The translations under genes were made by a program, and so were the position numbers. The notes below the pieces were generated by a model. That model worked only from the letters and a program-made list of their open reading frames with translations. It made no database searches and was not told the DNA's origin. DNA of 59,850 nucleotides. Origin: Lentisphaerota bacterium (GTDB lineage: Bacteria > Verrucomicrobiota > Lentisphaeria > Victivallales > Victivallaceae). Location of the stretch: positions 1 through 59,850 of the forward strand of contig SUWL01000008.1 in the NCBI GenBank assembly GCA_015061495.1. Direction: 5' to 3'. Below, piece by piece: positions 1 to 9,197 of this stretch (within the stretch, counting starts at the first letter, position 1; the number at the start of each line of letters is the position of its first letter).

Positions 1-125
1 GGCTCCTGCAGTAGGAGCCGGGGCAACTACTGCAGGAGCCGGGGCAACTACTGCAGGAGGAGGAGTAACCACGACCGGAGCCGGAGCAACTACTGCAGGA
101 GGAGGAGTAACCACGACCGGAGTCG
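1..125. repeat. 21/42-bp tandem direct repeats inside a coding region
   Basis: The motif gcaactactgcagga recurs at 23, 44 and 86, with spacings of 21 and 42 bp, and the intervening gtaaccacgaccgg is duplicated. The period is a multiple of three, so copy-number change would keep the frame and only lengthen the Pro-rich tail. Confidence 0.8.
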
Positions 126-276
126 GTGCGACCACCTCTTTGACCAGATGCACAATACCTGCAGCCAGAGCCAACCCCTCATTTCTTTTGTGATGACGAT
201 GATGCGGACCGGCAAATACTGCCGTACCCATGAATGCCGCAGCGGCAACCATCATTACTTTTGCTGTCTTTTTCAT
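1..276 (-). CDS. Secreted Pro/Val/Ala-rich repeat protein (3' end outside window)
   Basis: The reading frame is open from an ATG at 276 to the window edge (92 codons seen, no stop), so the gene is partial. An AGGA Shine-Dalgarno site lies about 8 nt upstream of the ATG. The product begins with a signal peptide (MKKTAKVMMVAAAAFMGTAVFA, then GPHHRHH), a short His-rich patch and a segment LALAAGIVHLVKEVV. It then becomes a low-complexity tail of APTPVVVTPPP and AVVAPAP units, encoded by 21- and 42-bp direct repeats. Such tails usually act as extended linkers or cell-wall/envelope spacers; no family was recognised. It has its own near-perfect promoter, which suggests strong expression. Confidence 0.75.
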   Translation of the reverse strand, partial: MKKTAKVMMVAAAAFMGTAVFAGPHHRHHKRNEGLALAAGIVHLVKEVVAPTPVVVTPPPAVVAPAPVVVTPPPAVVAPAPAVVAPAPTAGA

Positions 277-436
277 AACTTGATCCTTTCATGTTAAGTT
301 TCTGACAAGCACCACTCTCAAGTGCTTCCAACCATTTAACGGTACGGAATACCTAATTATTTTGTTGTCTTGAAAAATTTTTCATTTTTTTTAATTTTCA
401 TCACTTCCCGATGATAAAAATCTCATAGCTGAATCA

Positions 437-465
437 AATATAGCACCATTATCCACCGGTGTCAA
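437..465 (-). promoter_or_regulatory. Strong sigma70-type promoter for the Pro-rich secreted protein
   Basis: On the minus strand TTGACA (465-460), a 17-bp spacer and TATATT (442-437) match the housekeeping consensus almost exactly. The predicted leader of about 155 nt to the ATG at 276 contains a small AAGCAC/GTGCTT stem. No other gene lies in 277-518. Confidence 0.75.
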
Positions 466-518
466 TCTCTGAAAATCAATTTTTTACAACTTCTCCACCA
501 ATCTCCGTCCGCCGTTTT

Positions 519-1694
519 TTATTTGCCCGTATCAATAACGATCCCACGACGGCGGAACGTTGGCACATCCAGATCTTCGCCGTCAAGCATTACCGGAGCA
601 GTATTTTCCATGATTCCTTTTTCCTCGACGATCAAATTCGGCAGATCCATCTGCAAATCACCGTCTGAAGCATAGCGGTGGCTGCTGTCCCGGTGAAACG
701 TCGGTTTTTTAGATGCATTTACCGCCGGTGCCGGATGATCCAGATACCGGACCGCCAGTGCAGTCAACTGCAGTTTGCCGGCAAATTGTTCAGCGGTCGC
801 CGCCCCCATAAGTACCACTTTTTCAAAATCCGGATTGATCTGCCGCGAACAGAGATCCAATACTGCCCGCGCGCTGCCCAGAGAGAGTTCCGGACCGCCG
901 AGCAATGAAAACGCTACCGCATCAGCATTATCCAATGTATCCGGACCGCCGAGCAGAGGCGAAGTAAGCATCTTTTCCATAAGTTTTTCCGCAGAATCAT
1001 CTCCGGCATCGACCAATGCTGTACCCAATGCACACAGCGTATGCCGCCGTTTCATGATCCCGGTAAAAGAAGCGAAATCGGCATTGAAAAGATTCGCCCC
1101 GCCCATGATCGCCGCCAAAGCCAGCAGTGTCCGGGAAAGTTCCAAATCGGAAACTTTCAGCGCATCGGTAAATGCCGTTTCTGCCTCAAGAGTGGAAAAA
1201 AGCAGATCATTCGGCAGTGCGATCACCGCATCCGCCATCGGCAGAATATCACTTTTGATTTTTTCATCCGCCTGCTGACGGCGGCGGAAACCTTCCATGG
1301 AAAACGGCAGTGTGACCAGTACCGCGGTGGTAATATGCAAACTTGCCGCCACACTCAATACCACCGGCAAACCGCCGGTGGCTATCCCGCCGCCCAAACC
1401 GGCGACAACCGTCAATACATCCGTATTTTCAAGCACCCGGCGCAAGGATTTGCGCTCATTTGCCAATGCCTGCTGTCCGGCGATGACATTCCCTCCGCAT
1501 CCTCTGCCGGAACGGAACTGCTGCCCGGCCTGTACCCAGTGCGATTCCGGCAATCCGGATGACTGCAGACTGTCGATATCGCTGTCCACCGCAAGAAAAC
1601 GGAAATTATCCGGAAATTCCCCGGTATTCAACTCTCCGAGTATCCGGCATCCTGCTCCGCCGAGAGCCATGACCGTAATTTTCTTTTCGCTCAT
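519..1694 (-). CDS. ftsZ: Divergent cell-division protein FtsZ
   Basis: 391 residues. FtsZ forms the GTP-dependent Z-ring at mid-cell. The order of FtsZ landmarks is kept: nucleotide loop GGAG (12-15), signature-like GGGIATG (101-107, normally GGGTGTG), PFSMEGFRRR (about 130-139), PNDLL, and the T7 synergy loop NADFAS (204-209). The C-terminus ends with DVPTFRRR, resembling the conserved FtsA/ZipA-binding tail. Two changes matter: the tubulin signature is altered, and the second T7-loop aspartate (Asp212 in E. coli, N-x-D-F-A-D) is Ser, so GTP hydrolysis may be weak or different. The gene starts 4 nt after ftsA, which supports the identity. Divergent FtsZ proteins are known in Lentisphaerota. 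Confidence 0.85.
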   Translation of the reverse strand: MSEKKITVMALGGAGCRILGELNTGEFPDNFRFLAVDSDIDSLQSSGLPESHWVQAGQQFRSGRGCGGNVIAGQQALANERKSLRRVLENTDVLTVVAGLGGGIATGGLPVVLSVAASLHITTAVLVTLPFSMEGFRRRQQADEKIKSDILPMADAVIALPNDLLFSTLEAETAFTDALKVSDLELSRTLLALAAIMGGANLFNADFASFTGIMKRRHTLCALGTALVDAGDDSAEKLMEKMLTSPLLGGPDTLDNADAVAFSLLGGPELSLGSARAVLDLCSRQINPDFEKVVLMGAATAEQFAGKLQLTALAVRYLDHPAPAVNASKKPTFHRDSSHRYASDGDLQMDLPNLIVEEKGIMENTAPVMLDGEDLDVPTFRRRGIVIDTGK

Positions 1695-1698
1695 TATT

Positions 1699-2934
1699 TC
1701 ACTCTCCCTTGCCGAGGAACCGGCTGACTTTGGTAATCAGTTTGTTGAAACCGCTCTCCGGAGCAATGCCGAAGGCATGATAGAAATACGCCGCAACTTT
1801 CAACGCTCCCCAAATCGCACTGAACCGGGGAGAATCCAACTCCACTCCGGCGGCATCCGACGGCAGACCGACACGGCAATTCAAATCAAAAATATCACTG
1901 AAAAGTTCACGGCTGCGGAAATAATATGCTCCACCGCCGGTGAGTATCCCGCCTGCCCCCAAAGCACTGGGAGCCTCTTTTTCTTTGAGCTGACGGCGGA
2001 CAATCTCAAATATCTCCCGCAACCTGGCATCGACGATCATCTCAAATGCTGAAAGTGGAATTTTCCGCTTTTTGCCGCCGGAACCGGTAAATTCCAACTC
2101 CTGCTGTTTTTCTTTGATGGCATTTTCCAACTGCCCGCTCTCCAACAGTCTCCGGCAGGAATCAATGTGAAGTTTCAAGCCGATGGACAAATCATTTGCC
2201 ACATGCTCCCACCCCAGCTGCACGATCCCGGATGCGTAGATGCCCCGGTCAAAATGCACCAGATATTCGGTAGTTCCGGCACCGAGGTCGATCAGCAGCG
2301 AACCGTTTTCCTTCTCCAATTCGCTGACGATCCCGAATCCGGCAGCAAGGGGGGCAAATACCGGTTCGATATTGACATTTTCCACTCCGGCATTGGCGAT
2401 CACAGTCCGGTAATTTTCGATCCGGCTGGAGAGTGCATGGATGACATGCACCCAGGCTTCAAGCTGGCGGCCGGACTGGTGAAGCGGATTGCTGACCCGG
2501 CGGTTATCGACCAGATAATATGAAGTCGAGGTATTGATGATCTCCCTGCCGCTGCCAAGCGCAAACACTTTGGCATTTTCATTGGCTTCGTTCTTTTCCG
2601 CTTCAGTGATGACACCGTTGGCATTTTTCACCGTAACAATACCTTTGGATTGGCGGGATTCGATACCGCATCCGGAAACCAGCACGGTCAGAAGCGGACA
2701 ATTTACCAGCTCACCACCGGAAATACGGTCGGCTCTTTCCAGAGCCTTGCTCAAAGCTTCTGTGGCGCGATCCATATCCGCGATTTCGCCCTTGATAACC
2801 GCTCCGGGGCAATATTCCGAACCCATGCCGATAATATTGGCGACTTCACCGCGGCTGCCGACTTCTCCGAGCAGAACACAGATCTTGGAGGTGCCGAATT
2901 CAATAGCGCAAACTACATTTCTTTTGCGAAACAT
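1699..2934 (-). CDS. ftsA: Cell-division actin homologue FtsA
   Basis: 411 residues with an actin-like ATPase fold: phosphate-1 region AIEFGTSKICVLLGE near the N-terminus, phosphate-2 LLIDLGAGTTEY in the middle, and an adenosine motif ILTGGGAYY late in the protein. The C-terminus (GFNKLITKVSRFLGKGE) forms the amphipathic helix by which FtsA binds the inner membrane. FtsA tethers FtsZ and recruits later divisome proteins. An AGGAG site lies about 10 nt before the ATG. The gene is directly upstream of ftsZ (4-nt gap), the usual ftsA-ftsZ order. Confidence 0.92.
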   Translation of the reverse strand: MFRKRNVVCAIEFGTSKICVLLGEVGSRGEVANIIGMGSEYCPGAVIKGEIADMDRATEALSKALERADRISGGELVNCPLLTVLVSGCGIESRQSKGIVTVKNANGVITEAEKNEANENAKVFALGSGREIINTSTSYYLVDNRRVSNPLHQSGRQLEAWVHVIHALSSRIENYRTVIANAGVENVNIEPVFAPLAAGFGIVSELEKENGSLLIDLGAGTTEYLVHFDRGIYASGIVQLGWEHVANDLSIGLKLHIDSCRRLLESGQLENAIKEKQQELEFTGSGGKKRKIPLSAFEMIVDARLREIFEIVRRQLKEKEAPSALGAGGILTGGGAYYFRSRELFSDIFDLNCRVGLPSDAAGVELDSPRFSAIWGALKVAAYFYHAFGIAPESGFNKLITKVSRFLGKGE

Positions 2935-2979
2935 CTCTTTTGAATGCTCCTGTGTTTTTAAATATTGTAATACCCGGAA

Positions 2980-3008
2980 AATATAATCCCATCAGAGCAA
3001 ATATTCAA
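2980..3008 (-). promoter_or_regulatory. Promoter for ftsA-ftsZ
   Basis: TTGAAT (3008-3003), a 17-bp spacer and TATATT (2985-2980) on the minus strand, about 45 nt upstream of the ftsA ATG. This indicates that ftsAZ is transcribed on its own rather than from a large dcw cluster. Confidence 0.6.
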
Positions 3009-3035
3009 GCCCGGAAGTACAAAATATCGCACCAT

Positions 3036-3401
3036 TTAATGTACTGTCCCCAAACTGAAAATCCTTATCGGCAATAAAATCACCTGATAGGTCAATTCAA
3101 ACGGGGCGATCCCGCCTTTTACACAATTATCCACTCCGTCACTGAACATGCCGAAAGGCAACCCCAGCGTACACTGCAAAATCCCTACCGGCAGCAGAAA
3201 AATGGAAAATGCCGATTTGCCGATATTCATCATCCCGGTCCCGCAGGATTGAAGCGTTTTGATCGTATGCGGGCTCCATATCGCCGCCAATTCCAGAGCT
3301 TTTGGAGCAGCGGCGGTCATCGTTGCCGGATCAAGTGCCGCTGCCGGTTTGATCACCGCAAATGCTCCGGCAAGAAAAATTATCATCCAGATTTTTTTCA
3401 T
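3036..3401 (-). CDS. Small exported protein of unknown function
   Basis: 121 residues starting MKKIWMIIFLAGAFAVIKPAAA, a typical Sec signal peptide. The mature part has two Cys residues and hydrophobic stretches (FSIFLLPVGILQCTLGLPFGMF and QVILLPIRIFSLG), so it may be membrane-associated. The start at 3401 is preferred over the ATG at 3407: GGAGG lies 6 nt upstream, and the ATG overlaps the TGA of the upstream gene (ATGA). This indicates translational coupling to the ArnT-like protein. No family recognised. Confidence 0.65.
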   Translation of the reverse strand: MKKIWMIIFLAGAFAVIKPAAALDPATMTAAAPKALELAAIWSPHTIKTLQSCGTGMMNIGKSAFSIFLLPVGILQCTLGLPFGMFSDGVDNCVKGGIAPFELTYQVILLPIRIFSLGTVH

Positions 3402-4939
3402 TTGCATCCTCCGATCCGGTAAATCTGCACACTGCCGGGCAGTTCCGGCAATGCTGTTTCACATTTGAAAAGAGCCATCTTTCCCGTTTTGGTCAACCAC
3501 GCATTAAGATACAACACCTGCCCGTGTTTATCAAGCAGTTCCGGGACATCCGGATATCCGGATGGGCAGATGATCAGCATACACTCGCCGGCAGCAGCCG
3601 ATTCCACTGGATGCACCTCATATATCCGGCATGGCAAACCTCCTGCCAGTGCCGCCTCTCCATTGACACCGTCAAAATGCATGAGATTTTCAGACATGTT
3701 GGCATCCAATCCGTTGAACACGCCGTTTGCGCACTCAAAAACAGCGATTTTTTTGAAATTCCCTCCGGATATCTGCATATTGAAGTCGGTCAATTCCTGC
3801 GGACTGATCCCGCACAAAACCGGAAATCCGGCGGTGGAACGCAATACCGGCAGCACTTCAGGCGGCAGTTCCTGACGGCATTCATCAAATACCCGGATGT
3901 AATCCACCTGCCGCCAGTTATTGAATTGCAATGCAAATCCTCCGGCACTCAAAATCGCAGTTATCACCACGGCACAGATCAAAGCATGCCGGAAGCGGGC
4001 AGTAAATTCTCCGACCCCGATCCCTCCGGAAACTGCCAGTGCCGCAGCCAGAAACAGATAGCACCTTTCCGGTCCGCCGTTGGTGAATACCGACAACAGC
4101 AAAGGACAAAAAAGCAGCCCCAGTGCCGCCAGACGCTTTACCGGACGGAAAAACACCGGCAGTGCCGCCAGCAATACCGGAGTGACAGTCAACGAGAGCA
4201 GTGTATTGCCCAGAAACGCACCGAATCCGGCAACTGAATCCAATTTATTTCCCCAGCTCTGTCCGCTTTGCAATGCAGAAAAATTGATTCCGTAAAACAG
4301 CGCACCGGCAACAGCGATCACTCCGGCGCTGATCCAGATATCCCGATTTTTACGCACTTCGGGGGGAGTGTAAATCAAAAATCCCGCCGCCGCCGGGAGC
4401 AAAAACAACGCTCCGGTCGGCACTGAAAGGAATGTCCCGATCGCCCCGGCACTCATCCAGACCGCCGCCCGGCGCGGATTCTCTTTTGCTCCGCTCATTG
4501 CCCGGATGCACAACAGCAGAAAAAACAGCTGCACAGCATACCCTCTTGCCAAACCGCTGTAAATCGCAAGCGGCGCCGAAAATGCCGCAAATATCGCCGC
4601 CGAAATCAATGCGGCAAAGTGATTCGTCCGACTCCATTTATATGCCAGTTGACCGCACAAAACCGGGATCGCCGCTCCGCAGAGCAGTGACGGCAAACGC
4701 AATACGATCCCGGCATCGGAGAAAAACACCATTATTTTCAACAGCAGCGTATTCACCGGATGATTATTGGGCAGAGAAAGGTCGGTAAGTATCTGAAATA
4801 CATCCAATGGCACAAAATGGAGCAGACTCCAGAACTCATCATAGAGCAAATTACCCGGCATCAATATGGCAGTAAATGCGAATGACACAAAAAAGATCAG
4901 CAGATAAATCTTATGCTTTTCCCTTGTTTCATCCATCAT
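3398..4939 (-). CDS. ArnT/GT39-like polytopic glycosyltransferase
   Basis: 513 residues with about 10-12 predicted membrane helices. The first periplasmic loop contains LLYDEFWS, matching the acidic D/E catalytic motif of GT-C enzymes of the GT39/GT83 (PMT/ArnT) type, which move sugars from polyprenyl-phosphate donors to lipids or proteins outside the membrane. The C-terminal third is a soluble periplasmic domain. The ATG directly follows the dxr stop (TGA-ATG); a second ATG at 4936 is equally possible and better spaced from GGGGG. Substrate cannot be told; lipid A or protein are both possible. Confidence 0.65.
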   Translation of the reverse strand: MMDETREKHKIYLLIFFVSFAFTAILMPGNLLYDEFWSLLHFVPLDVFQILTDLSLPNNHPVNTLLLKIMVFFSDAGIVLRLPSLLCGAAIPVLCGQLAYKWSRTNHFAALISAAIFAAFSAPLAIYSGLARGYAVQLFFLLLCIRAMSGAKENPRRAAVWMSAGAIGTFLSVPTGALFLLPAAAGFLIYTPPEVRKNRDIWISAGVIAVAGALFYGINFSALQSGQSWGNKLDSVAGFGAFLGNTLLSLTVTPVLLAALPVFFRPVKRLAALGLLFCPLLLSVFTNGGPERCYLFLAAALAVSGGIGVGEFTARFRHALICAVVITAILSAGGFALQFNNWRQVDYIRVFDECRQELPPEVLPVLRSTAGFPVLCGISPQELTDFNMQISGGNFKKIAVFECANGVFNGLDANMSENLMHFDGVNGEAALAGGLPCRIYEVHPVESAAAGECMLIICPSGYPDVPELLDKHGQVLYLNAWLTKTGKMALFKCETALPELPGSVQIYRIGGCK

Positions 4940-6085
4940 TCACCCCCGGAATTCATGCGCCTTGATCCGGGCTTCCCGGTCAGCGGCAAATATCTGTTCG
5001 AGAGATTTCTGCGGCTCTGCCGTCGTGGAAGCCATCACTGATTCAATGATCTTCCAGATCGTGCCAAAGGAGATCTCCCCGGCGCAAAACCGCTCAACCG
5101 CCACCTCATTGGCGGCATTCATCACCGCCGGCAATGTGCCACCGGTGCGCATCGCCTCTCTGGCAAAATCCAGGGATGGAAATTTTTTATTGTCCGGAGC
5201 AAAGAACTTCAACTCCGCCATCGCCGCCAGATCCAGATGACTGCCGGGTTTCTCCAGCCTTGCCGGATAACTCAATCCATAGGCGATCGCCAGACGCATA
5301 TCCGGCACGGACATTTGCGCAAGCATTGAACCGTCGGTCAACTCCACCAGCGCATGCACGATGGATTGCGGATTGATGATCACATCCAGTTGTTCCGGCT
5401 GCAAGTCAAAAAGATAACGGGCTTCGACCAATTCCAGAGCCTTATTCATCATAGATGCGGAATCAATGGTGATCTTACGCCCCATCTGCCAGGTCGGATG
5501 CGCCAGCGCTTCGCTCAATGAAGCGTGGTCGATACGCTCTTTTTCCCAGGTGCGGAAAGGACCGCCGCTGGCGGTGAGCCACACTTTGCGGATCTCTTCC
5601 CGTCGGCGTCCCTCCAGACACTGAAACACTCCGGAGTGTTCACTGTCCACCGGCACCAGTCCCCCGGCGGACCCGGCGGCAGCCTGCATCACCAATTCCC
5701 CGGCAAGCACCAGGACTTCCTTGCTTGCCAGCGCCACTTTTTTACCGGCGGCAAGTGCCGACAGCACCGGCATGATCCCGGCAGTACCGATGATCGCGCA
5801 AAGCACTATATCCACTTCCGGATCAGTGACCGCTTCGATCATAGCATCCATTCCGCAGCGGACAACAGCCCGGGAACCGATCATCTCCTGCAATTTTGGG
5901 AATTTCTCCCGTGAAGCGGTGATAACATTTTGCGGAGCAAGCAATTTTGTCTGACGCAGCAATTCATCCAGATTATTTTTTGCCGCTATCGTATGGACCT
6001 GATAAAGTTCACGGTTGGCAGCCAGAACATCGGCAGCACTGCCGCCGATGGAACCGCTCGCACCAAGAACCACCACCTTTTGCAT
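4940..6085 (-). CDS. dxr: 1-deoxy-D-xylulose 5-phosphate reductoisomerase
   Basis: 381 residues, full length. DXR converts DXP to 2-C-methyl-D-erythritol 4-phosphate with NADPH, the committed step of the MEP isoprenoid pathway. Seen are the NADPH loop GASGSIGG (residues 8-15), ASKEVLVLAGE, the metal/substrate motif VPVDSEHSG, TASGGPFR, and HPTWQMGRKITIDSASMMNKALE. A GGAG site sits 8 nt before the ATG. It lies 14 nt downstream of the kinase-like gene in a clpP-clpX-kinase-dxr-transferase run. ispE of the same pathway is elsewhere in the window (40660-41547). Confidence 0.95.
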   Translation of the reverse strand: MQKVVVLGASGSIGGSAADVLAANRELYQVHTIAAKNNLDELLRQTKLLAPQNVITASREKFPKLQEMIGSRAVVRCGMDAMIEAVTDPEVDIVLCAIIGTAGIMPVLSALAAGKKVALASKEVLVLAGELVMQAAAGSAGGLVPVDSEHSGVFQCLEGRRREEIRKVWLTASGGPFRTWEKERIDHASLSEALAHPTWQMGRKITIDSASMMNKALELVEARYLFDLQPEQLDVIINPQSIVHALVELTDGSMLAQMSVPDMRLAIAYGLSYPARLEKPGSHLDLAAMAELKFFAPDNKKFPSLDFAREAMRTGGTLPAVMNAANEVAVERFCAGEISFGTIWKIIESVMASTTAEPQKSLEQIFAADREARIKAHEFRG

Positions 6086-6099
6086 AATTTATTCTCCGG

Positions 6100-7188
6100 T
6101 CAGAAAAATTTGTACAAATACCACGCCAGGAATGACAGCGCGCCGATCGCCAACAATAATATAACGATAATAACCAGATAAATATTGCGCCGCAAAAATA
6201 ACAATACATTGCGCACCGCTGAAGCTTTTTCCGCGATTGCCGCATATCCGGCCATAGAAGCATTTATATCCGTTCGTATATCCATGGCATCCTGATAACG
6301 TTCCTCCGGATCAAGTGCCATGGCTTTAAGACAAATCGCTTCCAGCGCCGGAGACAACTGGGTATTGTAAAATGACGGCGGGACGATCTTGCCGGCAACT
6401 GTCCGCCGCAACACCTCCTGCTGCGGCAGTCCTGCCAACGGAGAATCCAATGTCAATATGGCGTACAATATGCCGCCCAACGCATAAATATCTGCCAATT
6501 TACCGGGTTTTCCGGTGCCGGAAACCAGTTCAGGAGCCATATACCCCGGAGTACCCTTGACCTGCATGGCTTCCGGATTATTGATATCTCCGGCAAGTCC
6601 CCAGTCAATCACCTGAACTTCGCCGTAGTCGCCGCAGTGGATATTTCCCGGTTTCAGATCCAGATGATACACACCCATGGAATGAGCATACGCCACAGCA
6701 TTGCAAATACGGGTAAACATCTGCAGCAAACGGGGCAAGGGATATTTTTCTTTCATCAGAGAATCGTTGGAATGAAGTCTTTTAAGCACCATCGCCAACG
6801 AATATCCCCGCAAATATTTCATAGTAAAAAATGGCGATCCGGACATATCCACGCCGATATCATACACCGGTACGATATTGGGATGTTCAAGTTTGGCAGT
6901 GATCCGGGCTTCGCGGACAAAACGGTTCAAATCCTGCACCGGACGATCCCGGAAATCAGGCATGATCGCCATTGCCACATCCCGTCCGGTATCCCGGTCA
7001 TGCACCAGCAGAACCCCTTTCATACCGCCGAAACCGATACTGCGGATGAATTTATACCGATCCTGCGGCTTTAACGGCAGAGTCGATATCAGATTATCCT
7101 GATCTTCACCTTTGGAATCATCCGCGAGGATCACGGTTGCTTCAGCGCCGGGATCAGATGGATTCAAGTTCAACTTGAGCTTCTCCAC
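6100..7188 (-). CDS. Membrane-anchored Ser/Thr kinase-like protein, probable pseudokinase
   Basis: 362 residues: an N-terminal linker (about 1-45), a Hanks-type kinase fold, and one C-terminal membrane helix ([24 protein letters not shown]), so the kinase faces the cytoplasm with almost nothing outside. The glycine loop is IGFGGMKGV, the C-helix glutamate (FVREARITA), [11 protein letters not shown] and the APE-like APEL are present. The ATP-anchoring lysine is missing: the VAxK motif reads VAMAIM, with Ala in the Lys position. HRD is HLD. It starts at a GTG with GAGG about 7 nt upstream, inside the clpX 3' end (35-nt overlap). It may be a scaffold or weak kinase; partners are unknown. Confidence 0.85.
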   Translation of the reverse strand: MEKLKLNLNPSDPGAEATVILADDSKGEDQDNLISTLPLKPQDRYKFIRSIGFGGMKGVLLVHDRDTGRDVAMAIMPDFRDRPVQDLNRFVREARITAKLEHPNIVPVYDIGVDMSGSPFFTMKYLRGYSLAMVLKRLHSNDSLMKEKYPLPRLLQMFTRICNAVAYAHSMGVYHLDLKPGNIHCGDYGEVQVIDWGLAGDINNPEAMQVKGTPGYMAPELVSGTGKPGKLADIYALGGILYAILTLDSPLAGLPQQEVLRRTVAGKIVPPSFYNTQLSPALEAICLKAMALDPEERYQDAMDIRTDINASMAGYAAIAEKASAVRNVLLFLRRNIYLVIIVILLLAIGALSFLAWYLYKFF

Positions 7189-8458
7189 GCACGACCTCGC
7201 CTGTGATCAAACACCGGCTGCCGCCCTTATTCGACGGAGCCCGGAACATTATATCCAGCATCAATTTTTCCATCAATGAACGCAATCCGCGCGCACCGGT
7301 ACCGCGTTTAACGGCACGGTCGGCAAGTTCTTCCAGAGCATCTGCGGAAAATTGCAAATCGACATTCTCCATCGCCATCAAACGGCGATACTGCTTGACC
7401 AGAGCATTTTTCGGCTCCTGCAGCACCCGGATGAGCGCATCTTTGTCCAGCGGTTCCAGTGCGGCAAGCACCGGCAGACGGCCGATAAGTTCGGGAATCA
7501 AGCCGAAATGCACCAGATCTTCCGGTTCGCACTCGTTGAAAAGTTTGCCGATATCTTCACCAAGATCTTTGTTTTCCTGCTCATTGACCGGAGCATTGTC
7601 ACCGAAACCAAGTACTTTTTTACCGAAACGGCGCTTTACGACCTTATCCAGACCGACAAAGGCACCGCCGCAAATAAAGAGAATGTTGGAAGTGTCGATA
7701 TGCAGAAATTCCTGATTCGGATGCTTTCTGCCGCCTTGCGGCGGAACATTGGCAACGGTGCCTTCCAGGATCTTGAGCAGAGCCTGCTGCACCCCTTCCC
7801 CGGAAACATCCCGGGTGATGGAGGCATTTTCTCCTTTGCGGGAAATTTTATCCAGTTCGTCAATATAGATGATACCGATCTGGGTGCGTTCAATATCATT
7901 GCCGGATGCCTGATAGAGGCGGAGCAGGATATTTTCCACATCCTCTCCGACGTAACCGGCTTCAGTCAAAGTCGTCGCATCGGTAATGGCAAAGGGGACA
8001 TCCAGCATCTTTGCCAGAGTCTGCGCCAGCAAAGTTTTACCGCTGCCGGTTGGTCCCAGAAGCAGAACGTTGCTTTTATCCAGTTCCACATCAGCCAAAT
8101 CCGCCGGCAGAGAGGAATCTTTGCCGCTGAATTTGGCTTTCAATCTGGCATAGTGGTTGTGAACTGCCACGGACAGCACTTTTTTTGCCTGATCCTGACC
8201 GATAACAAAGCGGTCAAGTTCAGCTTTTATCTCCTGCGGTGAAGGGACTTTCAACGCCTCCACTGCAGAGGCAGCAGCACTTTTTGCCCCGTTGCCATGC
8301 TGCTCGCGTACATCGCAGATGATCTCATAACCTTTAGTGAGACATTCTGAACAGATGCTCAAGCCCTCATACATGCTCGGCAGGAAAAAGACATCTTTTT
8401 TACGCCCGGATTCATTACCGCAAAAAGCGCAAGTCAGCTTTTCTTTGGATTTCGCCAT
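7154..8458 (-). CDS. clpX: ATP-dependent Clp protease ATP-binding subunit ClpX
   Basis: 434 residues. ClpX unfolds tagged proteins and threads them into ClpP. The N-terminal zinc-binding domain has C10-x2-C13 and C36-x2-C39. The AAA+ module shows Walker A GPTGSGKT, the GYVG pore loop, Walker [11 protein letters not shown] and arginine finger regions. An LGFG segment lies where the ClpP-binding IGF loop is expected. Start ATG overlaps the clpP stop by one base (TGATG), with AAAGG 6 nt upstream. Confidence 0.96.
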   Translation of the reverse strand: MAKSKEKLTCAFCGNESGRKKDVFFLPSMYEGLSICSECLTKGYEIICDVREQHGNGAKSAAASAVEALKVPSPQEIKAELDRFVIGQDQAKKVLSVAVHNHYARLKAKFSGKDSSLPADLADVELDKSNVLLLGPTGSGKTLLAQTLAKMLDVPFAITDATTLTEAGYVGEDVENILLRLYQASGNDIERTQIGIIYIDELDKISRKGENASITRDVSGEGVQQALLKILEGTVANVPPQGGRKHPNQEFLHIDTSNILFICGGAFVGLDKVVKRRFGKKVLGFGDNAPVNEQENKDLGEDIGKLFNECEPEDLVHFGLIPELIGRLPVLAALEPLDKDALIRVLQEPKNALVKQYRRLMAMENVDLQFSADALEELADRAVKRGTGARGLRSLMEKLMLDIMFRAPSNKGGSRCLITGEVVRGEAQVELESI

Positions 8459-9078
8459 CAGTTACCTTTCTGATCTTTCGCCTTTTTAGACGGCAGAACT
8501 TTGTCGACCAGATGATATTCGCACGCTTCAGCGGCACTCATAAAAAAGTCACGTTCAGTATCTTTGTAGATCTTTTTCAGCGGCTGATTGCAATGGTCGG
8601 CAAGAATATTGTTGAGCATCTCTTTAAGACGCATGATCTCTTTTGCCTGAATATCGATATCCGCAGCAGTACCCTCGGCACCGCCCCAGGGCTGGTGGAT
8701 CATGATCCGGCTGTTGGGCAGGGCAAAACGTTTGCCGGGTGCGCCCGCGGCAAGCAGGACGGCTCCCATGCTGGCACACTGCCCGATGCAATAGGTGCGG
8801 ACATCGCAGGAAATCAACTGCATGGTATCGTAAATCGCCAGACCGGCAGTTACCGAACCACCAGGACTGTTGATGTACAATTCAATATCTTTTTTGGGAT
8901 CTTCCGCCTGCAAAAAGAGCAATTGGGCAACCACCAGACCGGCAACCTGATCATCGATCGGAGTACCCAGCAGGATAATCCGGTCTTTGAGCAGACGGCT
9001 GTAAATGTCAAATGCACGTTCTCCCTGACCGCTCTGTTCGATCACGGTCGGAACCAGATAAGAATTGGTTCTTTTCAT
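8458..9078 (-). CDS. clpP: ATP-dependent Clp protease proteolytic subunit ClpP
   Basis: 206 residues, normal length. The Ser-His-Asp triad is present: Ser in GQCASMGA, His in MIHQPWGG, Asp in the DTERDFFM region. INSPGGSV forms the oxyanion-hole segment. It assembles into a 14-mer that docks with ClpX and ClpC, both encoded in this window. A GGAG site lies about 9 nt before the ATG. The order tig-clpP-clpX is conserved in many bacteria. Confidence 0.96.
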   Translation of the reverse strand: MKRTNSYLVPTVIEQSGQGERAFDIYSRLLKDRIILLGTPIDDQVAGLVVAQLLFLQAEDPKKDIELYINSPGGSVTAGLAIYDTMQLISCDVRTYCIGQCASMGAVLLAAGAPGKRFALPNSRIMIHQPWGGAEGTAADIDIQAKEIMRLKEMLNNILADHCNQPLKKIYKDTERDFFMSAAEACEYHLVDKVLPSKKAKDQKGN

Positions 9079-9151
9079 AAAAATTTCTCCTCTTGCTTGA
9101 ACACCTCTTTTAAACTGCCTTTGCGGCAGTCACTCCTCCGGAAAATCACAA

Positions 9152-9182
9152 CGGTGACGGCAGAAAATCCATACCGTCACCG
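9152..9182 (-). terminator. Hairpin between tig and clpP
   Basis: Arms CGGTGACGG and CCGTCACCG (9 bp) lie just after the tig stop, but the following T-run on the minus strand is weak. A second small stem (ACTGCC/GGCAGT) sits at 9114-9130. These may partially terminate tig transcripts or stabilise their 3' ends; no clear clpP promoter was found, so clpPX probably depends on readthrough. Confidence 0.35.
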
Positions 9183-9197
9183 ATAAAATCAAACGTA

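Noticed and set aside
1-125. CRISPR-like array at the left edge
   Set aside because: The repeats are 21/42 bp with no unique spacers and lie in an open Pro-rich coding frame behind a signal peptide.
6100-7188. An active Hanks-type kinase
   Set aside because: The conserved ATP-anchoring Lys is Ala in the codon read directly from the sequence, so activity is not assumed.
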